A DNA stretch of 64,000 bases. It comes from Paraburkholderia caribensis. Lineage in GTDB: Bacteria; Pseudomonadota; Gammaproteobacteria; Burkholderiales; Burkholderiaceae. The notes under the pieces are model-generated. The model was not told the DNA's origin. It made no database searches and worked only from the letters and a program-made list of their open reading frames with translations. Made by a program: the position numbers and the translations under genes. Positions 8,479 through 15,370 of the stretch are shown here, in pieces (the stretch's first letter is position 1; every line of letters starts with the position of its first letter). The stretch covers positions 62,001 to 126,000 of the forward strand of contig NZ_CP026102.1 of NCBI RefSeq assembly GCF_002902945.1. Reading direction: 5' to 3'.

Positions 8479-8898
8479 ATGCACAAGCAAATCTATGTGA
8501 ACCTCGCCGTGAGCAGCGTGGAGAAATCGAAGGCGTTCTTCTCGCAACTCGGCTTTACGTTCGAACCGAAATTCACCAATGAGCAGGCCGCCTGCATGGT
8601 GATCGGCGAGAACATCTACGCCATGCTGCTCGCGAAGGACTTTTTCCAGACCTTCACGAACAGGACGCTGTGCAACCCGAAAGAGAGCACGGAAGCGCTG
8701 ATCTGCCTGTCGTGCGACAGCCGTGCGCAAGTCGACGATCTGGCCGGCAAGGCGCTCGCCGCAGGCGGCGCGTCGGCGCGCCCGGCGCAGGACCACGGCT
8801 TCATGTACGAGCGCAGTATCGAGGATATCGACGGGCATATCTGGGAACTCGTGTACATGGACCCGAACGCCGCGATGCCAGCGGCCGACGCGTCTTGA
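8479..8898 (+). CDS. VOC-superfamily (glyoxalase-like) protein
   Basis: A 139-residue vicinal-oxygen-chelate protein with paired beta-alpha-beta-beta-beta modules. The first is IYVNLAVSSVEKSKAFFSQLGF. The second ends in the metal-ligand region DIDGHIWELVYMD, where the glutamate of WELVY is the usual C-terminal ligand. The family covers lactoylglutathione lyases, dioxygenases and resistance proteins, and the substrate is not predictable. It lies 38 bases after the DGPF gene and 8 bases before the sigma factor, so it is probably cotranscribed. Confidence 0.85.
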   Translation: MHKQIYVNLAVSSVEKSKAFFSQLGFTFEPKFTNEQAACMVIGENIYAMLLAKDFFQTFTNRTLCNPKESTEALICLSCDSRAQVDDLAGKALAAGGASARPAQDHGFMYERSIEDIDGHIWELVYMDPNAAMPAADAS

Positions 8899-8906
8899 GG
8901 CCGGCC

Positions 8907-10199
8907 GTGACGACGGCTGCGACCCATCGTGCCATCGAGGCAGTCTGGCGGATCGAATCCGCGAAGGTCATCGCTCACGTCGCGCGCATCGTGCGCGATG
9001 TCGGCGTGGCGGAAGAACTCGCGCAGGACGCGCTGGTGGCCGCGCTCGAAACCTGGCCCGACGCAGGCGTGCCGGACAATCCTGGAGCATGGCTGATGGC
9101 GACGGCGAAAAACCGCGCGCTCGACCGCTGGCGCCAGGATGCGCTGCACGCGCGCAAGCACGAGGAACTCGGCGCCGACATGGACGCGCGCGAGGCGCAT
9201 ATCGTGCCCGATTTCGTCGATGCGCTCGACGCCGCGCGCGCCGACGATATCGGCGACGATCTGCTGCGACTGGTGTTCACCGCCTGCCACCCCGTGCTGT
9301 CGAAAGACGCACGTGTGGCGCTGACGTTGCGCCTGCTTGGCGGCCTGGCCACGGATGAGATCGCGCGCGCGTTTCTCGTGCCCGAGCCGACCATTGCGCA
9401 GCGCATCGTGCGCGCCAAGAAGACGTTGTCGGCGGCGAAGGTGCCGTTCGAAGTGCCGCAGACGAACGAACGCGCGGTGCGGCTCGCTTCCGTGCTCGAA
9501 GTGATTTATCTGATCTTCAACGAAGGCTATTCGGCGACGGCGGGCGACGACTGGATGCGCCCGACGCTGTGCGAGGAAGCGCTGCGCCTGGGCCGCGTGC
9601 TGGCGGGCCTGATGCCCGACGAAAGCGAAGTGTACGGACTGGTCGCGCTGATGGAGATTCAGGCGTCGCGCATGCATGCGCGCGTCGATGCGCAGGGACG
9701 GCCGGTGCTGCTGCTCGATCAGGACCGCAGCCGCTGGGACCCGCTGCTGATCCGTCGCGGGTTGAGTGCGCTTGCCCGCTCGGAGGCGCTCGGCGGGATG
9801 AGCGGGCCGTACACGCTGCAGGCCGCGCTCGCCGCGTGCCATGCGCGCGCGCACACGGCGGCACAAACGGATTGGGTGCAGATCGTCGCGCTGTACGATG
9901 CGCTTGCCGAGGTAGCGCCGTCGCCCGTGGTGGATCTGAATCGCGCGGTTGCTGTCGGCATGGCGTATGGCCCGATGGCCGCGCTCGAACTCGTCGACGC
10001 GCTTGCCGACGAGCCTTCGCTGAAGAATTATCACTGGCTGCCGAGCGTGCGCGGCGATCTGCTCGCCAAGCTCGCTCGCAACGATGAAGCGCGCGCGGAA
10101 TTCGAGCGCGCCGCATCGATGACGCGCAATGCGCGCGAACGCGAACTGCTGCTCGAACGCGCGCTCGAAATGGGCGGCGCGCCCGGCCGCATGCAGTAA
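8907..10199 (+). CDS. ECF42-like RNA polymerase sigma factor with C-terminal TPR-like extension
   Basis: A 430-residue extracytoplasmic-function sigma factor roughly twice the usual ECF length. Region 2 is in the first 100 residues (IVRDVGVAEELAQDALV, then NPGAWLMATAKNRALDRWR), and region 4 is around residues 125-170 (LRLLGGLATDEIARAFLVPE, QRIVRAKKTL). The remainder is the DUF6596/TPR-like helical extension that defines ECF42. In that group there is no anti-sigma factor: the extension itself is needed for activity, and DGPF genes are the targets, which matches the neighbours here. Start is GTG 8907, because upstream sequence in this frame is the shadow of the VOC gene. It begins 8 bases after the VOC stop. 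Confidence 0.88.
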   Translation: MTTAATHRAIEAVWRIESAKVIAHVARIVRDVGVAEELAQDALVAALETWPDAGVPDNPGAWLMATAKNRALDRWRQDALHARKHEELGADMDAREAHIVPDFVDALDAARADDIGDDLLRLVFTACHPVLSKDARVALTLRLLGGLATDEIARAFLVPEPTIAQRIVRAKKTLSAAKVPFEVPQTNERAVRLASVLEVIYLIFNEGYSATAGDDWMRPTLCEEALRLGRVLAGLMPDESEVYGLVALMEIQASRMHARVDAQGRPVLLLDQDRSRWDPLLIRRGLSALARSEALGGMSGPYTLQAALAACHARAHTAAQTDWVQIVALYDALAEVAPSPVVDLNRAVAVGMAYGPMAALELVDALADEPSLKNYHWLPSVRGDLLAKLARNDEARAEFERAASMTRNARERELLLERALEMGGAPGRMQ

Positions 10200-10215
10200 G
10201 CGGTCGCGTGCCGCA

Positions 10216-10392
10216 TCAGCTTGTTACGTGAGCGAGCAGCGAGCGCACGAACGGAATCGCATGCTCGCCGGCGACCATGCCGAGCAGGCCGAGCAGCGCG
10301 ACGATGGGCGGCGCGGGCGATTTCACATCGACGATGTTGTACAGCAGTCCGACGACGACACCTGCCGCCAGCGACACGATATACGGCTTCAT
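10216..10392 (-). CDS. XapX-domain small membrane protein
   Basis: A 58-residue protein. It reads MKPYIVSLAAGVVVGLLYNI at the start, a first membrane helix with the family's GxxVGxxY pattern, then SPAPPIVALLGLLGMVAGE, the proline-rich turn and second helix. This is the XapX architecture. The family is small, inner-membrane and of unknown function, and is often encoded beside oxidoreductases or regulators. It starts 31 bases after the stop of the adjacent oxidoreductase on the same strand, so the two are probably one transcript. It is short enough to be missed by length cut-offs. Confidence 0.8.
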   Translation of the reverse strand: MKPYIVSLAAGVVVGLLYNIVDVKSPAPPIVALLGLLGMVAGEHAIPFVRSLLAHVTS

Positions 10393-10423
10393 ACGAGTCT
10401 CCGGATTCGATTGAACGGGTGTG

Positions 10424-11386
10424 TCACATCGTGATGACGACGCGCCCGCGTGTGCCGCCGGCGACGGCGGCGTAAGCGTCGCGCGCCTGTTCGAGCGGAA
10501 AGGTCTGCGCGATCGACGGCGCCTGCAACGCGCCGCTATCGAACACGCTGGCCAGTTCCGTCATCAGGCGCGCGGAATCCGCGACGCCGAGCTTGGCGCT
10601 GTCCGCGCCGAACAGTTGCGTTTCGTTGTGATAGAAGTCGATCAGGTCGAACTCGACGCGCCGCTTGCCCGTTGCGCTGATCTCGACCACCCGGCCGCGC
10701 CACTTCGCGAGCTTCAGCGCCGTTTCGAACGCGACGCCGCCGACGGCGTCGTACACGACATCCGCGCCGCCGAGTGCCTTGACGCGTTCCGCGGCGTGCT
10801 CGTCGAACGGTACATAGTGGTCGAGCAGACGGCCCGCGGGCGAGTCCGCGTCAGGCTCGTGGCGATCAACGGCGATCACCTTGCAGCCGCGTGACTTCGC
10901 GATCTGCACGACCGCGCCGCCGACGCCGCCGCTCGCGCCGATCACGGCCACCGTTTCGCCCGCGACGAGCTGTGCATAATCGACGACGCCGAGCCACGCG
11001 ACCACGAAGTTCACGCCGATCGCCGACGCCTGTTCGTGCGTGAGCGTGCGCGGCTTGCGCGACAGCGCGCCGACGGGAACCTTGATGAACTGCGCGTGCG
11101 TGCCGTCGCGCGTGAAGCCGATGTCGCCGCCCGTGCCCCATACTTCCGCGCCGATCCATTCGGCGGGGCCTTGCGTCACGACGCCGCTGAAGTCGCGGCC
11201 CGGGATGCGCGGCAGCGTCGTGTGGCTGAAATGGCCCGAGAGGTTTTTCACGTCGCTCGGATTCACCGAGGCTGCTTTCACCTGCACGATCGCGCTGTCG
11301 GCGTCGGCGTCGGCGGCGGGTGTCGGCAGGTCGACGAGGTTGAGGACTTCGGGACCGCCAAAAGAGTTGAACTGGATCGCCTTCAT
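10424..11386 (-). CDS. Zinc-free medium-chain (quinone-oxidoreductase-like) NADP-dependent oxidoreductase
   Basis: A 320-residue MDR-superfamily enzyme. It has an N-terminal GroES-like half (MKAIQFNSFGGPEVLNLVDL, PGRDFSGVV) and a Rossmann half with the nucleotide-binding motif VIGASGGVGGAVVQIAK near residues 150-166. The structural zinc cysteines of classical alcohol dehydrogenases are absent, as in QOR-type enzymes. It reduces quinones, enals or similar electrophiles with NADPH, and the exact substrate is unknown. The start at MKAIQF is preceded by AGGAG with a 7-base gap. The longer frame would add a non-conserved 17 residues. Confidence 0.87.
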   Translation of the reverse strand: MKAIQFNSFGGPEVLNLVDLPTPAADADADSAIVQVKAASVNPSDVKNLSGHFSHTTLPRIPGRDFSGVVTQGPAEWIGAEVWGTGGDIGFTRDGTHAQFIKVPVGALSRKPRTLTHEQASAIGVNFVVAWLGVVDYAQLVAGETVAVIGASGGVGGAVVQIAKSRGCKVIAVDRHEPDADSPAGRLLDHYVPFDEHAAERVKALGGADVVYDAVGGVAFETALKLAKWRGRVVEISATGKRRVEFDLIDFYHNETQLFGADSAKLGVADSARLMTELASVFDSGALQAPSIAQTFPLEQARDAYAAVAGGTRGRVVITM

Positions 11387-12096
11387 TGCCGCTCCTGTGA
11401 AACCGTCGGATTCGATAGGGTTTGCTTGCTGCTTCACGATGGGTAAATCAGCGTATGAAGGCAGTCTAAGTGTCCTGCGCAGCGCGGTTCAGACAAGTGC
11501 TTTCGAATATCGGACAGAGGGCGGCCCGCGTCCGGAATGATTGTCAACGCACATTTAAGATGCGACCAATTTTTAGCATCCTATTTAAACGTTTTGCCCC
11601 GTGAGCGATTTTTCGCATTATGGAAGGCAGCCGCCAAAAGCAGTCGTAGCGGGGCTCTCGTGGTCGCTAGCTAGGCGTATTGCTGCGCCACAGCAATTGA
11701 TGTGAGGTTGAAAACTGTTTGAATGCACAACCAATATAATTTGTGCGCTCAGCTCTGTCCTCGAGCCAGCAACGAAACTGCTAAGTTGTGAATGGTTTCA
11801 GCGAATACCTATCATCTGGCCACCTCACTGTAACAACAGCTAAGCCCGGGACTACATGTACGCCAGACAAGGCTCGCCGGCTTTTGCGGTGCGTCAATTG
11901 AAGCAAGCGCGAAGCCCGTGTCCTTTCGACCGTGCATAAATAGCGTGGGAGCCAACCTTACATTTTTCGAACGAAGCTTGCGGGCCTGGCATTGCGACAG
12001 GTATCTGGAAGATCTCGGTAAGGAACCTCGCAGGCGTTCGCCGCACGTCAATTTGATAAGATTGCGGGACTTTCATGTCTCCGAATCGGGCTCCTT
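11387..12096. other. Gene-poor left border of the accessory island
   Basis: About 710 bases in which composition changes from GC-rich core sequence to more AT-rich sequence near 11,540. No convincing gene is present, and short open frames on both strands lack start signals and protein-like composition. A TATAAT hexamer at 11735-11740 is a possible -10 on the plus strand, but no -35 fits. I found no tRNA, integrase or obvious direct repeat that would mark an attachment site. Confidence 0.5.
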
Positions 12097-12492
12097 TTGG
12101 TACCACCCAACGTCGGCGGGTCGAACGATGCTGCGCAATTTCGTCGCGAGCTAGGGTCGGTCGTACGCGTGCTGCGCGCACACAGAAAGTTTTCTCAGCA
12201 AGGGTTGGCTGATCGTTCGGGATTGACGCGAGCATTCATTAGTCTTTTGGAACGAGGGGAGTCCAACGTCTCTATCGATTCGTTGTTTTCATTGTGCGCA
12301 GGGTTGTCAATCTCGTTCACTGAACTCGTGATGCTAATGCGCGAGCTCGAAGAGATCGAATCTCAACGACGTAGGAGGGGCCGCGTTCCGAAAAAAGAGC
12401 TGGCGCGTGGCAAGCTCAAGATGCGTCAACAACCTGCGAACGCGACTGGCGTCAGGAAACTGGCCTTACTGCTTCTCAAGAACGAGGCGTAG
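12097..12492 (+). CDS. XRE-family helix-turn-helix regulator
   Basis: A protein of about 130 residues with a canonical Cro/CI-type HTH at residues 16-75: LGSVVRVLRAHRKFSQQGLA, then SGLTRAFISLLERGESNVSI and the closing SFTELV. A basic tail follows (QRRRRGRVPKKELARGKLK). The start is uncertain. The frame opens with TTG 12097, and there is no in-frame ATG before the HTH, so TTG or another alternative codon must be used. As the first gene of the defence island it is a plausible regulator of nearby operons, possibly through the CGTTAC-N3-GTAACG sites. That link is inference only. Confidence 0.75.
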   Translation: MVPPNVGGSNDAAQFRRELGSVVRVLRAHRKFSQQGLADRSGLTRAFISLLERGESNVSIDSLFSLCAGLSISFTELVMLMRELEEIESQRRRRGRVPKKELARGKLKMRQQPANATGVRKLALLLLKNEA

Positions 12493-12668
12493 CTCGAAGT
12501 GTAAGGGGCGCTCGCATTCATTTCATGTTTGCCAAGCCGGCCTCTGACAGCGAATAAGTATTGTCGCGCGAAGCGCGGCACAACCGGATTCGGTGTAAGG
12601 CACTCATGCCGATGCTGCCTGTTAAGCCGACCAAGCAGTGGCCTGCAATGCCCCTCTACAGAGCTGGC

Positions 12669-13370
12669 TCACGGCTCCTTAGTAAAGAACCAGTTTGTGA
12701 CCTGGGCGTAATAGCCGAAGCCAGGATGCTCTTCACCTAACGTCACAACGGTCAAGAAGTTGCCGTAGACGTCATGGAACGCGAAAGTGCACTGAGCAAG
12801 CCCGGTTGGCCAGGCATTTTCTATCTCCCAGTATCCTTTGGACCAAAACTCGGGAACGTTGCCTCCGCGAACTTCCGGATGATCGACGTGTGAGTGGTGG
12901 CGCATTCGCGGTTGCCAGCCAGCCCCAACCAGCAGGCTCCTCGCATCATGGTAGATGAGGCCTGCTATTCGAGGGAGGGGAGCGTGAACCGCTGACGCCG
13001 GCTGCGGCAGGTAGTCCGGCGCATGCCGCCCCGTCAATGCGACGTCCGCATCAAACTCCGCGTCTCGCTTCCATTGATGCAAAAGCTGAGACGTGAAGCG
13101 CATTAGATCGGAATCGATCAGCTTTGAGCAAATTTGGCATAGCCATATCCCGTTCACGATTGCGGAACGTTGCTGGGCCGAGATGGTTTCGTCATAACGT
13201 GGGCTACCGACGGACGCAGCGGTGATATGGCTCGCGACCCCGACATTAACTGATCGGCCCGCCTCTTCGTGCGGCCCGCTTGTTGTTCTACGGCAGTTCG
13301 GATTGGAGCACCGGTGACCGACCCTCTTCGCGAGCGTCTCCTTTACACGCTTGGGAAAGTCGTCTCTCAT
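12669..13370 (-). CDS. HNH-endonuclease-like protein with C-terminal sensor-like domain
   Basis: A 233-residue protein. Residues 1-105 match the HNH pattern common in defence loci: zinc-type cysteines in RCSNPNC, then GVASHITAAS (the His of the nuclease core), a conserved arginine in SAQQRSAIVNGIWLCQICSK with a second CxxC, and LIDSD. After a proline-rich linker, residues 135-233 form a separate domain (ARSLLVGAGWQP ... GYWEIENAWPTGLAQCTFAF) that resembles small GWQP/GTGxAxCxF repeat domains of bacterial envelope or sensor proteins. The same N-terminal HNH type is used as effector in CBASS and related systems, but no cyclase is adjacent. It is convergent with the XRE gene. Confidence 0.72.
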   Translation of the reverse strand: MRDDFPKRVKETLAKRVGHRCSNPNCRRTTSGPHEEAGRSVNVGVASHITAASVGSPRYDETISAQQRSAIVNGIWLCQICSKLIDSDLMRFTSQLLHQWKRDAEFDADVALTGRHAPDYLPQPASAVHAPLPRIAGLIYHDARSLLVGAGWQPRMRHHSHVDHPEVRGGNVPEFWSKGYWEIENAWPTGLAQCTFAFHDVYGNFLTVVTLGEEHPGFGYYAQVTNWFFTKEP

Positions 13371-13904
13371 CGACGTTTATGAACAGTTGGACAAATGAAA
13401 CTGAGCGCGCAGATTTCTTGATGCCGTGCTGCGCCGGCATGCCCGCGAAGCGTTTTGCGGTTTCTGCTCCGCGTCTTTGCGCGAGATGCAAAAAACTTTT
13501 TGCGCATAAATTCTGTATTTGTCGAGGTGAAGGACCGCGTATGTGCACGGAGATCCTCAACGCGTCCGAAATGCCTCCGCTCAACAGCTAGGCCGACCTT
13601 TGCATCGCCTCCTGCCTTCGCCCAGGTTGAGCGTCAAAGACTACGACAGGCAGCCCTTCAAATTGGTCTGGGGCGCTGCCAGCAAGAGGCCGCCGTTGCG
13701 AAACTGCAATCGTATCAGGTCGAGCAATAAGTGAAACCTGCCACCGGCGCCTTAGCTTCGGACTTAGAGGAGGAAACAGTGTCGACCGGTTTCTGACAAA
13801 ATGTGTGGGCTGGCGTCGAGCGCCGCACGTCCGGAATTTCATGCCCTCGCGGCCATGAGCGATGACAATGTGGCGGTGATTACTAACTATGAGAGAGGGC
13901 TAAA
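13371..13904. other. Intergenic region without supported gene
   Basis: About 530 bases between the divergent HNH and PD-(D/E)XK genes. Short open frames overlap each other on both strands and none looks protein-like. GAGGAGGAAACA at about 13,766 precedes a GTG that opens only five codons, so it is either a relic or a very short leader. The region must hold promoters for both genes. Confidence 0.45.
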
Positions 13905-15158
13905 ATGTCGTTAGGGCTGGTTCGTGGGTCAACAGATTTGCTTTTTTCCCGGGTCGACTGGTACAGCGTCGAACAGCATCAAAGAGGATCTCTCGATGCG
14001 GAAATTAAGGACTATCACGCCGACAAACTTCTGAACACGTCGGATGACGCACTCATCGCTTACTTTCAGAGCAAGTATCGGATGGATGTGCCGACTATCG
14101 AGCGAGAGGCAATTACGGTTGACCAGCGCGAAACGCGGATGGACGTCAGTAACGATCCCATGCGATACATTTCCGATAGAAGTCAGCCGTTCTACGTGTC
14201 CGGAACACTCATTGAAGCAGAGATGCCGTTTTCAGGAGACGAGGAGTTCTTCTTCGTTCAGCCCACATCGTTCTCGCTCAACCCCCCGCGTGGTGAAATT
14301 CGCGGAGGTAGCCTGTTCACGCAGATTCACGGAACAGGCCTCCAGCCCGAGCAGGTCAAGCAGCAGATTGAAACCACGCTATCGGAGATCCAGACGAATC
14401 TTGATCGACTTCGCGCATCTGCTGACCAGTTCAACCGCACCATCGTGTCGCAAGCGCAAAGCGCAATTGCAACCCGAAAACAGAAACTTCTGAAGGACCG
14501 AAATCTGGTCGCCAATCTTGGCTTTCCGATGAAGCGCCGAGAGGGTGCTCCTGCAACCTATGCCAGCCCCCAGGTGCGCAAAAAGCTCTTGCCCGTACAA
14601 CCTCCGGCGAATACTGCGAGCTTCGCGCCTGAACCGACGCTGCCGGACGATCACTACAACAATATCCTCGACATCATGACCAACATGGTTCATGTGATGG
14701 AGTGTAGTCCGGCCGCATTCGAGCATAGCGACGAGGAAGCGATTCGAACGCACTTCCTGGTGCAACTCAATTCGCAATATCAGGGGCAGGCGACCGGAGA
14801 AACGTTCAATTTCGAGGGTAAAACAGACATTCTGGTCAAAGACAACGGTCGCAACATTTTCATCGCGGAATGCAAGTTTTGGCGTGGGGAAAAGGCGTAC
14901 CTGGAAACTATCGACCAGCTGCTGGGCTATTTGACTTGGCGTGATACCAAGGCCGCAGTCGTGATTTTCAACCGGAACAAGAACTTTAGCGATGTGCTGG
15001 CGAAGGTGAGATCGCAGACTGAGACCCATCCGGGCTTCCGAAAATTAATAGCCGAACGATCGGAAACGAGCTGGACGTTTCGTTTTGCCCACCGAGATGA
15101 TCCCAACCGGGAGATGACAATTACTGTGCTCGTGTTCGACGTACCGCGAGCCGAGTAG
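13905..15158 (+). CDS. Stand-alone PD-(D/E)XK nuclease-like defence protein
   Basis: A 417-residue cytoplasmic protein with no membrane segment. The C-terminal third carries a restriction-endonuclease-like core: EAIRTHFLVQLNSQYQGQATGE, then GKTDILVKDNG and FIAECKFWRG. This gives the D...E-x-K triad (TD, ECK), followed by a helix with a conserved glutamine (DQLLGYL) typical of the fold. The N-terminal half is an alpha/beta region with a coiled-coil-like helix at about 145-200. It starts at ATG 13905 with GAGAGAGGG upstream. It appears monocistronic and upstream of another nuclease protein. I do not recognise a named system. Confidence 0.7.
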   Translation: MSLGLVRGSTDLLFSRVDWYSVEQHQRGSLDAEIKDYHADKLLNTSDDALIAYFQSKYRMDVPTIEREAITVDQRETRMDVSNDPMRYISDRSQPFYVSGTLIEAEMPFSGDEEFFFVQPTSFSLNPPRGEIRGGSLFTQIHGTGLQPEQVKQQIETTLSEIQTNLDRLRASADQFNRTIVSQAQSAIATRKQKLLKDRNLVANLGFPMKRREGAPATYASPQVRKKLLPVQPPANTASFAPEPTLPDDHYNNILDIMTNMVHVMECSPAAFEHSDEEAIRTHFLVQLNSQYQGQATGETFNFEGKTDILVKDNGRNIFIAECKFWRGEKAYLETIDQLLGYLTWRDTKAAVVIFNRNKNFSDVLAKVRSQTETHPGFRKLIAERSETSWTFRFAHRDDPNREMTITVLVFDVPRAE

Positions 15159-15370
15159 GGTTCAGTCTGGAAAAGCAACACAGTTGAGTATCACGCATGC
15201 TTCGGGCTATCAAGAATCACGGGGATGAGGGCAGAGCCTCCGTGCGCTTGGCGACTGTGCGCAGCTTTTCCTCGGGTATCTCTCGCGGTGTACGCTATGT
15301 TTTTCAGTAGTAGTTGCGCAGATGCGGCACGCCTGCGAGTCGGGTTATGCCTTCAGTCGTTGGGAAACAT

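Noticed and set aside
8616..10034. Long minus-strand frame opposite the ECF42-like gene
   Set aside because: Composition is that of an antisense shadow, and the plus strand carries clear sigma regions 2 and 4.
12669..13370. CBASS Cap5 effector
   Set aside because: The C-terminal part does not look like SAVED and no CD-NTase gene is within reach.
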